A DNA stretch of 64,000 nt from Pseudolysobacter antarcticus. Its GTDB lineage: Bacteria > Pseudomonadota > Gammaproteobacteria > Xanthomonadales > Rhodanobacteraceae. Numbering within the stretch: the first letter of the stretch is position 1; each line of letters starts with the position of its first letter. The notes under the pieces were generated by a model. The model made no database searches. It saw only the letters and a list, made by a program, of their open reading frames with translations, and had not been told where the DNA came from. The stretch covers positions 1,860,001 to 1,924,000 of the forward strand of contig NZ_CP035704.1 of the NCBI RefSeq assembly GCF_004168365.1. Direction: 5' to 3'. Positions 9,540 to 17,857 of this stretch are shown here, piece by piece. The translations under genes and the position numbers were made by a program.

Positions 9540-10490
9540 TCAGCGCACCGGCACCTGTGCCAGCAGTTCGCGCGCGATTGAATCACACGTGCGGCTGGTC
9601 GTCGGCGCGGGAATCAGGCGATGCGCGGCAATCTCGACGAACACAGCCTGCAAGTCCTCGGGAATGCAGTACGCGCGTGCTTCAAGCAACGCATACGCGC
9701 GCGCTGCGGCGAGTAGCGCAAGGCCGGCGCGTGGCGAAAGGCCGACGCGGATATCAGCATGACTGCGGCTCGCGGCGAGCAGTGCTTGTACGTAGTCAAT
9801 CAGCGCGGGCGTGGTCACGATTTTTGTCACCTCCACGCGCAACTGCAGAATCTGCGTCGCGCTGATGCACGGTTTTGAGCTGCCGATCAGGACACGTCGG
9901 TCGGTTCCGGTGAGCAGTTCGCGCTCGGCTTGCGCATTCGGGTAATCCAGACTGATGCGCAGCATGAAGCGATCGAGTTGCGAATCCGGCAACGGATAAG
10001 TGCCGGCGAGATCGAGCGGATTTTGCGTTGCCACCACAAAAAACGGTGTCGGCAGCGGATGCGTGGCGCCATCGACGGTGACTTGTTCTTCGGCCATCGC
10101 TTCGAGCAGCGCGCTTTGGGTTTTCGGCGTGGCGCGATTGATTTCATCGGCCAGCACGAGCTGCGCAAACAGCGGGCCGGGATGGAATACGAACTCGGTG
10201 CGTTCGCGCTCGTAGACACTGACGCCGATGATGTCCGACGGCAACAGATCACTGGTGAACTGCACGCGCTGGAAACTCAGATCAAGCGTGGCGGCGAGCG
10301 CATGCGCCAGCGTGGTCTTGCCGACGCCGGGCATATCTTCGATCAACAGATGGCCACCAGCGAGCATGCACGCCAGCGCGAGACGCACTTGGCGTGGCTT
10401 GCCGAGCACAATCTGGTTGAGCTGGGTGAGGGCGAGCTGCAGCGCGTCGGCGAGTGCCGCGGCGGGCAGGGGAGCGGGAGAGTCAGGCAT
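9540..10490 (-). CDS. MoxR family AAA+ ATPase
   Basis: AAA+ ATPase of 316 residues. Walker A is MPGVGKTT at 53-60, Walker B is VLADEINRA near 112-120, and the sensor region includes ATQNPLDLAGTYPLPDSQLDRF. MoxR proteins act as chaperone-like ATPases that mature or remodel VWA-domain and membrane partners. This is the first gene of the MoxR-DUF58-TgpA operon on the minus strand. No intrinsic terminator or regulator is evident immediately upstream. The 10491-10719 gap holds only the terminator of the neighbouring operon. Confidence 0.95.
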   Translation of the reverse strand: MPDSPAPLPAAALADALQLALTQLNQIVLGKPRQVRLALACMLAGGHLLIEDMPGVGKTTLAHALAATLDLSFQRVQFTSDLLPSDIIGVSVYERERTEFVFHPGPLFAQLVLADEINRATPKTQSALLEAMAEEQVTVDGATHPLPTPFFVVATQNPLDLAGTYPLPDSQLDRFMLRISLDYPNAQAERELLTGTDRRVLIGSSKPCISATQILQLRVEVTKIVTTPALIDYVQALLAASRSHADIRVGLSPRAGLALLAAARAYALLEARAYCIPEDLQAVFVEIAAHRLIPAPTTSRTCDSIARELLAQVPVR

Positions 10491-10635
10491 GGGCGAGCGG
10501 CGTCGAGTGGATATGCGCAGATACTATGCCATGCGCTGTGGAGACGATGTAGCGATCCGTCGCGAAATTTCAAGCGTGGATGTCGGGACTGCAGTCGCCA
10601 CTCGCTTTCTTGCGCACCGAATCTGTGTCGTATTG

Positions 10636-10668
10636 CAAAAAAAATGGCACCGCAGATGCAGTGCCATT
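10636..10668 (-). terminator. Intrinsic terminator of the GntR-ABC operon
   Basis: Read on the minus strand, AATGGCAC and GTGCCATT form an 8-bp stem extended inside by GCA/TGC, followed directly by a run of eight T. It lies about 50 bases after the permease stop codon. This is the strongest intrinsic terminator in this part of the window. Confidence 0.88.
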
Positions 10669-10719
10669 GGGTTTTGTCGCGTCGCGATTTTTCGCGATTA
10701 GTCGATTGTTCAGCAGAGA

Positions 10720-11721
10720 TCAGTTCAGGCTTTCGATACGACGACGGCGGAAGTACACCGCAGCCGCAAGCATCGCGATACCGGCTGCCACGCCGATCCA
10801 CATTTCGGGACGAGTCAGTGCGGAGAATATCCAGTTCCATTGCAACACCAGCGTCTCGCGGCTGCCACTGACGGCATTCGTACCGTCGATGACTTGTCCG
10901 ATCGCGCTTTTATCGAATCCATTCTCCGTCCACAACCAGCTCGCTGGCACGATGCTGAGCAACAGGCGCATGAACACGTTGCGCAGATACCAGCTACTCG
11001 GCAGAGCGAAATTTTGCAGCAGACCCGAGAACGTAATCGCCCAGCCTAGCAGCACCAGCGGCAGGATCGCCCAGGCAATCGGACGGCTGCGCGCAAAGCT
11101 CGAACACAACAGCAGCCAGCCGTAGCTCGGCAGGGCCCACAGCGCGCTGATTGGCAACAGCACCAGCATTTTTGTCCAGACCGTGAGCGGCGATGCGGCG
11201 TGCCAGATCAAGGTCATCGGATTCACGTTGTGCAGCAGCATGAACACGCTCAGGATCAGCAGAAAGGCGAGCTGCATGACGATGGTGATGGCAAAAGCCA
11301 TGAGCGGAGCGGTGATCGCCGCGGTGAATAGTTTCGACGCGACTGTGCCGACATCCGAGATCGGCAGCGACTTCCAGAACAGTACGCTGCGATCCTTGCG
11401 ATCGTCATACAGCGCACCGAGCAGATAGAAGAACACGACGAAGAACAGCACGATCTGCGGGAACAGCGAGAGCGACAACAGGGCGGTATCGAGCGCGGCG
11501 CTGACAACCGACATCTGCTCCTGCGACAAGCTCGTGCTCAGCGCACTCAACGACACGCCGACCGTGACTGTCGCATGCAGTTTGTCCTGCAAAACTTCAC
11601 CAACGATGACAGCGCTTGCGATCAACAGCAGCACGATGCCCGCAGTCCACACCTGCGCCCAGAAAAATCCGCCGCGATGCTCCCAATATTCGCGTTTCAA
11701 CAGCCAGCCGAAGGTCTTCAT
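10720..11721 (-). CDS. ABC-2 type transporter permease
   Basis: Integral membrane protein of 333 residues with about six hydrophobic segments and a large periplasmic loop after the first (about 45-95). It begins MKTFGWLLKREYWEHRGGF, a typical start for ABC-2 permeases paired with GntR-regulated ATPases. It overlaps the ATPase gene by ATGA at 11718-11721, so the two subunits are translationally coupled. Substrate is unknown. Related YtrA-controlled exporters are linked to cell-wall-active or peptide antibiotic stress, which is family knowledge and not visible here. Confidence 0.9.
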   Translation of the reverse strand: MKTFGWLLKREYWEHRGGFFWAQVWTAGIVLLLIASAVIVGEVLQDKLHATVTVGVSLSALSTSLSQEQMSVVSAALDTALLSLSLFPQIVLFFVVFFYLLGALYDDRKDRSVLFWKSLPISDVGTVASKLFTAAITAPLMAFAITIVMQLAFLLILSVFMLLHNVNPMTLIWHAASPLTVWTKMLVLLPISALWALPSYGWLLLCSSFARSRPIAWAILPLVLLGWAITFSGLLQNFALPSSWYLRNVFMRLLLSIVPASWLWTENGFDKSAIGQVIDGTNAVSGSRETLVLQWNWIFSALTRPEMWIGVAAGIAMLAAAVYFRRRRIESLN

Positions 11722-12575
11722 GCGTAAGCTCCTTTCATCGTGGCAACAAACAGGTCGGCGATATTCGGTGTATGCACTTCACCGAGCGTGGCGAGGTGCG
11801 CGCGATCCACACCGTCGAACAGGAAAACCGATTTGCCGAAAATCTGTCGTTCATCGAGCGGCTTGAGAGCACGCGCGGCATCGGCCTTGTCGGCGTTGAC
11901 CATCACTTCGGTGTAACGCTCGCCGAGTGCTTCCATCGTGGTATTGAGTACGATCTTGCCATCGCGGATAAAAATCAGATCTGTAAGGATGTGCTCGATT
12001 TCCTCGACCTGATGCGTGGTGATGATGATGGTTTTTTCGGCATCGAAATAATCGTTGAGCAGGCTCTGATAGAACTCCTTGCGATACAGGATATCCAGGC
12101 CTAACGTCGGCTCATCGAGCACGAGCAGCTTGGCGTCGATCGACATCACCAGCGCCAGATGCAGTTGCACAATCATGCCTTTCGACAACTCACGTACGCG
12201 CATCGTCGGCTTGAGTTTGGTGCGGGCCAGAAATGCCTCGCACTTCACCCGCGAAAAACGCGGATGGATACCTTCGACAAAATCGACTGCTTCACCAACA
12301 CGTAGCCAGCGCGGCAGCACCGCCACGTCGGCGATGAAACACACGTCGTGCATGAGCTGGAAGCGTTGCTGGCGCGGATCGAGGCCGAGCACGGACAATT
12401 CGCCATCGAATTCGCTCAGGCCGAGGATGGCTTTCAGCGCGGTGGTCTTGCCCGCGCCGTTCGGGCCGATCAGGCCGATGATTCGTCCCGGCTCGATGGT
12501 CAGATCAACATGATCCAGCGCGACGGTGGTGCCGTAGCGTTTGCTCAGGTCGCGTGCTTGTATGACGGCATTCAT
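11718..12575 (-). CDS. ABC transporter ATP-binding protein
   Basis: ATPase subunit of 285 residues. Walker A GPNGAGKTT is at 37-45, an atypical signature LSKGM lies near 142, and Walker B plus D-loop is LLVLDEPTLGLD. The C-terminal 60 residues are a family-specific extension. The ATG at 12575 was chosen because GGAGAAT precedes it and it overlaps the regulator stop as ATGA. The longer frame to 12662 lies inside the regulator gene. It pairs with the permease downstream. Confidence 0.93.
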   Translation of the reverse strand: MNAVIQARDLSKRYGTTVALDHVDLTIEPGRIIGLIGPNGAGKTTALKAILGLSEFDGELSVLGLDPRQQRFQLMHDVCFIADVAVLPRWLRVGEAVDFVEGIHPRFSRVKCEAFLARTKLKPTMRVRELSKGMIVQLHLALVMSIDAKLLVLDEPTLGLDILYRKEFYQSLLNDYFDAEKTIIITTHQVEEIEHILTDLIFIRDGKIVLNTTMEALGERYTEVMVNADKADAARALKPLDERQIFGKSVFLFDGVDRAHLATLGEVHTPNIADLFVATMKGAYA

Positions 12576-12943
12576 GCAGATTCTCCGTTTTTTTCCGCGT
12601 GCGATAATAAGGTCTTGAGATCGATGCCCATGCGTTTCAGGCGCGCGTAAAGCGGCGGCCATTCTTGCTGCAGGAATTGTTCGCGCTCGGAGGTCAGCAG
12701 CGCGGCCTGTGCGCCGTCGCTCACGTACATGCCGAGTCCGCGGCGTTTTTCCACGAGCTGCTCGTCGACCAGTTCCTGATATGCCTTGGAAACGGTCAGC
12801 GGGTTGATCTGGAAATCCGCCGCCACCTGGCGCACCGAGGGCAGGGCATCACCTTGTTTCAATATGCCATCCAGAATCATCGCCACGACGCGGTCACGCA
12901 GTTGACGGTAGATCGGGATGTTGTCGCTCCAGGTTATGCTCAT
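12572..12943 (-). CDS. GntR family (YtrA-type) transcriptional regulator
   Basis: Regulator of 123 residues with an N-terminal winged helix-turn-helix (about 8-75, including GDALPSVRQVAADFQINPLTVSKAY-type sequence). It has only a short C-terminal dimerisation helix, the YtrA subfamily architecture. Such proteins repress their own ABC transporter operon. It sits second in that operon and overlaps the ATPase start. The palindrome at 13318-13341, over the operon promoter, is its likely operator. Confidence 0.93.
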   Translation of the reverse strand: MSITWSDNIPIYRQLRDRVVAMILDGILKQGDALPSVRQVAADFQINPLTVSKAYQELVDEQLVEKRRGLGMYVSDGAQAALLTSEREQFLQQEWPPLYARLKRMGIDLKTLLSHAEKNGESA

Positions 12944-12945
12944 GA

Positions 12946-13290
12946 TTAATCCTTGCGCACATGGGGCAGCAATTTGCCGAAGCTGTAGTACGGAACGCTG
13001 AGGCGCAGATGCGGCAGGGTCGGCATCTGTGCTACCACGTTATCGATGGGTTCGAGGTCCAGCGCCGTGCCGCTGTTGCTGCCGGTCTCGGCGTAAGCGG
13101 CGAGTGTATCGGCGTCGGGGCGTACCGTGATAGATGGCAGCAGAACCGGCGGCAATGTTGTCTTGGGCGCGCTTGCGGCTGCCGAACTTACGCGGTTTGG
13201 GCCAGTATGCACGGCATAGGCCCAAACCAAAGCATCCAGACCGAACAGTGCCAGTGCCAGCCAGAGTCGAAGTGCGATACGTGTGCTCAT
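12946..13290 (-). CDS. Small single-pass membrane protein, first gene of the ABC operon
   Basis: Protein of 114 residues that I do not recognise. It has one N-terminal hydrophobic segment (about 8-27, ALRLWLALALFGLDALVWAY) and a Pro/Ser-rich, probably periplasmic remainder. A GGAGAAC site precedes the ATG. It is the promoter-proximal gene of the GntR-ABC operon and ends two bases before the regulator start. An accessory role in the exporter is inference from position. It could equally be a leader protein. Confidence 0.75.
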   Translation of the reverse strand: MSTRIALRLWLALALFGLDALVWAYAVHTGPNRVSSAAASAPKTTLPPVLLPSITVRPDADTLAAYAETGSNSGTALDLEPIDNVVAQMPTLPHLRLSVPYYSFGKLLPHVRKD

Positions 13291-13317
13291 GATGTTCTCC
13301 GTCGCTGAAAGTTGCTT

Positions 13318-13341
13318 GGTGTGTTAGTTAACTATAACACC
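13318..13341 (-). promoter_or_regulatory. Palindromic operator, probably for the GntR/YtrA regulator
   Basis: A 24-bp imperfect palindrome centred on GTTAAC, with outer arms GGTG and CACC; 10 of 12 positions match between half-sites. It covers the -10 element of the operon promoter, where a bound repressor would block RNA polymerase. The assignment to the GntR protein is inferred from position. Confidence 0.65.
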
Positions 13342-13358
13342 ATATTTGCGGCTGTCAA
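13331..13358 (-). promoter_or_regulatory. Near-consensus sigma-70 promoter of the GntR-ABC operon
   Basis: On the minus strand the -35 box TTGACA (13353-13358) is separated by 16 bases from the -10 box TATAGT (13331-13336). The start codon of the first gene lies about 40 bases downstream of the -10 box. The -35 is a perfect consensus match, so the promoter should be strong when not repressed. Confidence 0.75.
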
Positions 13359-13465
13359 GCGCGAATAGCAAAATTCTTATCGGGGAGCGTATTCGCGTCC
13401 GGATGAAAGGATTTCGCTCTTGCTCATGTCTATGTAACTCGCCCTTACCTCATTGGAGAAAACCC

Positions 13466-14059
13466 ATGTCCGTCAAACCGCTACTGGCGCTGACGATTGC
13501 ATTTGCTTCCACCTCGGCGCTGGCTTGCAGCGATCTGCTGAATACCGATTTCCGCCCGCTGGCCGGCAAGGAAAAAGTGAACCTGTGCAAGGAATACGGC
13601 GGCAAGGTGCTACTGGTGGTCAACACCGCGAGCAAGTGCGGGTTCACGCCGCAATACGATGCGCTGGAAGCGTTGCACGCCAAATATTCGTCGCAGGGGT
13701 TTGCCGTGGTCGGGTTTCCGTCCAACGATTTCATGAATCAGGAACCCGGCACCGAAGCCGAGATCAAGGATTTCTGCACGCTTACTTATGGCGTGAAGTT
13801 TCCGATGTTCGAAAAAGTGCACGTCAAGCAGGGCGAGGCAAATCCGTTTTACGACAAGCTCGCCGCCGCTGTGGGTGGGCATTATCCGAGCTGGAATTTC
13901 TACAAGTACCTGATCGATCGCAATGGCAACGTGGTCGCGGACTTCACTAGCAAGATCACACCGACCGATCCCAAGCTGGTCGGCGAAATCGAAAAGTTGA
14001 TTGCGGCGAAACCGTCGTCCGAATCTGCGTCTGGCAAAGCGGGCAGCGCGCCGAACTGA
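13466..14059 (+). CDS. Exported glutathione peroxidase family protein
   Basis: Thiol peroxidase of 197 residues that reduces hydroperoxides. A signal peptide (1-20, ending SALA) indicates export to the periplasm. C58 in NTASKCGFTPQY is the catalytic cysteine. The family motifs GFPSNDFMNQEPG and WNFYKYLIDRNG are intact. The ATG at 13466 follows GGAGAA. The longer frame from 13346 would place an unlikely leader before the signal peptide. The C-terminus carries a short Ser/Ala-rich tail. Cys-type bacterial enzymes of this family usually use thioredoxin rather than glutathione. Confidence 0.93.
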   Translation: MSVKPLLALTIAFASTSALACSDLLNTDFRPLAGKEKVNLCKEYGGKVLLVVNTASKCGFTPQYDALEALHAKYSSQGFAVVGFPSNDFMNQEPGTEAEIKDFCTLTYGVKFPMFEKVHVKQGEANPFYDKLAAAVGGHYPSWNFYKYLIDRNGNVVADFTSKITPTDPKLVGEIEKLIAAKPSSESASGKAGSAPN

Positions 14060-14067
14060 TCTTTCCG

Positions 14068-14095
14068 CGTGCCCCGCGGCAAAGCGCGGGGCACG
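14068..14095. terminator. Perfect 11-bp hairpin between convergent genes
   Basis: CGTGCCCCGCG and CGCGGGGCACG pair around the loop GCAAAG. It lies between the glutathione peroxidase stop and the stop of the convergent NTF2-like gene. There is no T-run on either strand, so it is a candidate bidirectional terminator or 3' RNA-protecting hairpin. Confidence 0.55.
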
Positions 14096-14100
14096 TGAAG

Positions 14101-14601
14101 TCATAGACGCTGATTGATCTTGCGTATCATCCAGCCGAGCAGCGGAATGTGCTGGAATAATCCATCTGCGGCGTTCCAGAAATCCTGATGGAAAATCACG
14201 CGACCATCGCTATCAAAACGAATCTGGCTGATGCCGATGCTCTCAGTATCCTGGCCGCGCGAAAAACGTTTGAAGCGAATACGCATGCGCCAGCGAAAAT
14301 AATAATCGCCCTTACCATTGCTGATTACATCGTCGACTTCGACCACGCATAGTTCGGTCGCCGCAGCGCTATCCTGCAGGTAATGACGCAGGCTCGCACG
14401 ATCGTGCAAGGTCTTGAGCGTGTCGTTGAAATACAAACGTTCGGCGTAAGTATGGTCGAGCAGATCGTCGATCTTGCCTGGCGAAAAATCGGCGAAGAAT
14501 TGCTTGAATCGCGCGATGGCGGCTTGCTCGGCGCTTGAGCCGGGAACCAGTGCCACGGCTTCGATATTTTTTGATTGGTTCAGTACGTCGATATATTCCA
14601 T
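14101..14601 (-). CDS. NTF2/SnoaL-like domain protein
   Basis: Cytoplasmic protein of 166 residues with the features of the nuclear transport factor 2-like fold: an N-terminal helix (AAIARFKQFFADFSPGKIDDLLDHTYAE-type region) and later strands such as YYFRWRMRIRFKRFS. It ends with VIFHQDFWNAADGLFQHIPLLGW, seen in a group of proteins next to short-chain dehydrogenase or sigma-32-linked clusters. No catalytic residue can be assigned. It stands alone between convergent glutathione peroxidase and the ABC-F gene. Function unknown. Confidence 0.8.
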   Translation of the reverse strand: MEYIDVLNQSKNIEAVALVPGSSAEQAAIARFKQFFADFSPGKIDDLLDHTYAERLYFNDTLKTLHDRASLRHYLQDSAAATELCVVEVDDVISNGKGDYYFRWRMRIRFKRFSRGQDTESIGISQIRFDSDGRVIFHQDFWNAADGLFQHIPLLGWMIRKINQRL

Positions 14602-14696
14602 GCCAGCCTCGCTGATCGAGGCGAGAGAATAATCGAAACGTCTGTCAGCGCGCGGTGAACGCGCGACGCTGAGTCAACAAAGCGGGCTTTCGAAGA

Positions 14697-16586
14697 TCAA
14701 GCGCTCTCGGCTTGTTCCAATGATTCCTGCACACCAAGCCACGCTTCTTCGGTACTTGCGAATTCGCTTTTCAGCAGGCCTTGTTGTTTGACCAGATCGG
14801 AAAGCTTGCTGGCCTGGCTGCCATCATAAAGCGCGGGATCGAGCAACAAGGTATCGATCTTGCGTTTCTCTTCTTCGATCTTGGCCATGCGTTTTTCGAG
14901 CTTGCCGAGCTCGTTGCGCAACGGTACCAGACGCGCACGCGCCTCAGCTCGCTCGCGGCGTTGGTCGCGTTTCGATCCGCCACTGCCGCTATCGGTTTCG
15001 CCAGCCGCGCTGGCATTGTCGTTGCGCACGACTTCGCGCGCGTAATCGTCGAGATCGCCTTCGTACGGTGACACGCAGCCGTTGGTTACCTTGAGCAAGG
15101 TATCGCAGCATGCGCGGATCAGCGAGCGATCATGCGACACCAAAACCATTGCGCCGGCGAAATCCTGCAACGCTTCCGTCAGACCTTCGCGCATGTCCAG
15201 GTCGAGATGGTTGGTAGGTTCATCCAGCAACAGCAAATTCGGGCGCTGATACACCGTCATCGCGAGACAAAGCCGCGCTTTTTCGCCGCCGGAAAACGGC
15301 GCGACTTTTTCCAGCGCACGTTCGCCGTTGAAACCGAAACCGCCGAGGAAATCGCGTGCGCCCTGTTCGCCGAGTTTTGGATCGAGCAGCTTCAGATGTT
15401 CGACCGGCGTGGCATCGTGATCCAGCTGTTCGAGCTGATGTTGCGCGAAATAGCCGATGCGCAAATCCTTGGCTTCGAGGCGTTCGCCCGAAAGCGGTGC
15501 GAGCGCGCCGGCGAGCATCTTGATCAACGTCGATTTACCAGCGCCATTCGCGCCGAGCAGGGCGATACGCTGGCCCGGCACCAGATTGAATTTAATGCCG
15601 TTTAGAATCACACGGTCGCCATAACCGACACTGACTTCATCCATTTTCAGCAAAGGTTGCGGCAACGCGTGCGGCTGGCGGAATTCAAAACGGATCGACG
15701 ATTCGGCGCGAATCGGCGCGAGAAACGTCATGCGCTCCAATGCTTTCAAGCGGCTCTGCGCCTGGCGCGCCTTGGTCGCCTGTGCGCGGAAACGATCGAT
15801 GAAACCCTGCAGGTGCGCGCGTTCGCGTTGCTGTTTGGCGATCATCGACTGGGTCTGCGAAAGCCGCTCGGCGCGCTTGCGCTCGAAACCGCTCAAATTA
15901 CCGGCGAACAATTCCACTTTTTCGTCGGCGATGCTCAGGATGTGTGTGGCAACCGTATCGAGGAATTCGCGATCGTGCGAAATCAGCAGCAAGGTGCCGG
16001 GATAACTTTTCAGCCAGGTTTCGAGCCAGACCACCGCATCGAGATCCAGATGGTTGGTCGGTTCGTCCAGCAGGAGTAGATCGGAGCGACACATCAGCGC
16101 CGTCGCCAGATTCAGGCGCATGCGCCAGCCGCCGGAGAAATCGCGCACCGGGCGATTTTCATCGGACGAACTGAAACCGAGTCCATGCAGCAATCGGCCG
16201 GCGCGCGAACGCGCGGTATAACCGTCGATCGCCGCGAGTTTTTCGTGCAGCGTGCCGAGGCATTCACCATCGTGCGCTTGTTCGGCAACCGCGATCGCAT
16301 TGTCGAGCTCGCGCCATTCGGTATCGCCGTCGAGCACGTAGTCGATCGCGCTGGATTCGAGCGCAGGAGTTTCCTGGCGTACATGCGCGAGCGTCCAGTT
16401 ACGCGGCCGTTCGAAAGTGCCCGCATCCGGCCCCATCTCGCCGCTGACCAAGGCGAGAAAACTCGATTTGCCCGCGCCGTTACGCCCGGTAATACCCACA
16501 CGCCAGCCCGCATGGATCGCGAACGTGGCTTCGGAAAACAATAGTTTGGACCCACGCCGCAGCGCGAGAGAATCTGATCTAAGCAT
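14697..16586 (-). CDS. ABC-F family ATPase (YheS-like)
   Basis: Soluble protein of 629 residues with two ABC ATPase domains in one chain. The first Walker A is GRNGAGKSS at 34-42, the second is GANGAGKST near 340. Both Walker B and D-loop motifs read LLLLDEPTNHLDLD. The interdomain linker (about 230-300) is basic and helical (P-site tRNA interaction motif). A coiled-coil tail follows the second domain. ABC-F proteins act on the ribosome rather than in transport. The start MLRSDSLALRRGSKLLF resembles the YheS branch. The gene is monocistronic. Confidence 0.93.
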   Translation of the reverse strand: MLRSDSLALRRGSKLLFSEATFAIHAGWRVGITGRNGAGKSSFLALVSGEMGPDAGTFERPRNWTLAHVRQETPALESSAIDYVLDGDTEWRELDNAIAVAEQAHDGECLGTLHEKLAAIDGYTARSRAGRLLHGLGFSSSDENRPVRDFSGGWRMRLNLATALMCRSDLLLLDEPTNHLDLDAVVWLETWLKSYPGTLLLISHDREFLDTVATHILSIADEKVELFAGNLSGFERKRAERLSQTQSMIAKQQRERAHLQGFIDRFRAQATKARQAQSRLKALERMTFLAPIRAESSIRFEFRQPHALPQPLLKMDEVSVGYGDRVILNGIKFNLVPGQRIALLGANGAGKSTLIKMLAGALAPLSGERLEAKDLRIGYFAQHQLEQLDHDATPVEHLKLLDPKLGEQGARDFLGGFGFNGERALEKVAPFSGGEKARLCLAMTVYQRPNLLLLDEPTNHLDLDMREGLTEALQDFAGAMVLVSHDRSLIRACCDTLLKVTNGCVSPYEGDLDDYAREVVRNDNASAAGETDSGSGGSKRDQRRERAEARARLVPLRNELGKLEKRMAKIEEEKRKIDTLLLDPALYDGSQASKLSDLVKQQGLLKSEFASTEEAWLGVQESLEQAESA

Positions 16587-16976
16587 TCGCCAATTCTAGC
16601 AAGCCGTGCCCGTGCCCGCACTGAATTTCTTGCGCTGCAACATTTGTCGATAGCGCATGCGATTGCGCATTTTGTGCGAGGACGCGAATCGCTGTGAGCA
16701 CGTAAAGTTTTGTGCATACCTGATTTCTAATCCAGGTTATCGATGCAAGAATTTGATATGAAAGATAATTCCTTTAAAGATTTATGAACGAAAACTGAGA
16801 GGCGAGGTCTGCGCGAGGGAACCTCAAGCCGCGCCTGTCGTCGAAAGCTGGCGATGGTTTGCCTTCAAGACCAGACCCCGCCACAATACGCCGCCCCCGC
16901 AAAGCCGTTTGTTGTATTCGACGGCTCGCAGGCCGTATTTGGCCGGCACCTTTTATTCGACTCTCAGGAGCACTTA
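16587..16976. other. Intergenic region between divergent ABC-F and FKBP genes
   Basis: About 390 bases without a convincing gene. It is the shared upstream region of the ABC-F gene (minus) and the FKBP-type isomerase (plus), so it should hold both promoters. The AT-rich stretch near 16715-16790 is the likeliest promoter zone. I could not fix individual -35 and -10 boxes. Confidence 0.5.
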
Positions 16977-17726
16977 ATGAACCAGTTTTTGCGCAAGACC
17001 CTGATGGCTGCCAGCGTTATGGCCGCCGTTGCAAGCGTTTCCGTTTACGCGGCCGATGCCCAGCTGAAAACCGACAAAGACAAGAGCAGCTACATGGTCG
17101 GTATGGATGTAGGCAAGGGCCTGTCGCAAATCAAGGACGAGCTGGACATCAGCGTCGTGATCCAGGCGATGCAGGCCGTGATCAAGGGCGACAAGCCTGC
17201 TCTGTCTGACGAAGAGTACGCCAAGGTGCGCAAGGAATTCGCCGAAAAGCTGCAGGCCAAACAGGCCGGCAAGGCGAAGGAAGCCGCCGAGAAGAACAAG
17301 ACCGAAGGCGACGCTTACCTCGCCAAGAACAAGACCAAGGCTGGCGTGAAGACGACGGCTTCGGGCTTGCAGTATGAAGTGGTCACCGAAGGCAAAGGCC
17401 CGAAGCCGAAAGCCAGCGATACCGTGAAAGTGAACTACACCGGCACCAAGATCGACGGCACCAAGTTCGACGCTTCTGCCGATCACGGCGGCCCGGCGAC
17501 GTTCCCGCTCAGCGGCGTGATTCCTGGCTGGACTGAAGCCCTGCAGATCATGCCGGTCGGCAGCAAGTACAAGTTCGCGATTCCGGCGGCTTTGGCTTAT
17601 GGCGATCACGCTCCTGATCCGATCGGCCCGAATGCGACGTTGTTGTTTGACGTCGAGTTGGTCAGTATCGAGAAGCCGGAAGCGGCCGCAGCGCCGGCTC
17701 CGGCAGCACCGCCCGTCAAGAAGTAA
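16977..17726 (+). CDS. FKBP-type peptidyl-prolyl cis-trans isomerase, exported (FkpA/Mip-like)
   Basis: Periplasmic isomerase and chaperone of 249 residues. A signal peptide covers 1-25 (ending VYAADA). An alpha-helical dimerisation domain (about 28-120, beginning KSSYMVGMDVGKGL) is followed by the FKBP domain (about 130-235) with VKVNYTGTKIDGTKFD, IPGWTEALQIMPVGSKYKF and AALAYGD. The C-terminal 15 residues are Ala/Pro-rich. The ATG at 16977 follows CAGGAG and gives a proper signal peptide. The frame open to 16854 does not. Codon use suggests high expression. Confidence 0.95.
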   Translation: MNQFLRKTLMAASVMAAVASVSVYAADAQLKTDKDKSSYMVGMDVGKGLSQIKDELDISVVIQAMQAVIKGDKPALSDEEYAKVRKEFAEKLQAKQAGKAKEAAEKNKTEGDAYLAKNKTKAGVKTTASGLQYEVVTEGKGPKPKASDTVKVNYTGTKIDGTKFDASADHGGPATFPLSGVIPGWTEALQIMPVGSKYKFAIPAALAYGDHAPDPIGPNATLLFDVELVSIEKPEAAAAPAPAAPPVKK

Positions 17727-17747
17727 GATTCGTTTCATGCAATCTCG

Positions 17748-17776
17748 GGGCGCGCCGGTTTCGGTGCGCCCTTTTT
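17748..17776 (+). terminator. Intrinsic terminator after the FKBP gene
   Basis: GGGCGCGCC pairs with GGTGCGCCC (one G-U pair) around a GGTTTC loop and is followed by five T. It lies 21 bases after the stop codon. Confidence 0.88.
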
Positions 17777-17857
17777 GTTTGTAGTGTCTGATATTGGTTG
17801 AATTGCGCCGCCCAGCCTACAATTCGCTTTATTCCTGCACGGCTACGGTTAGAGCGC

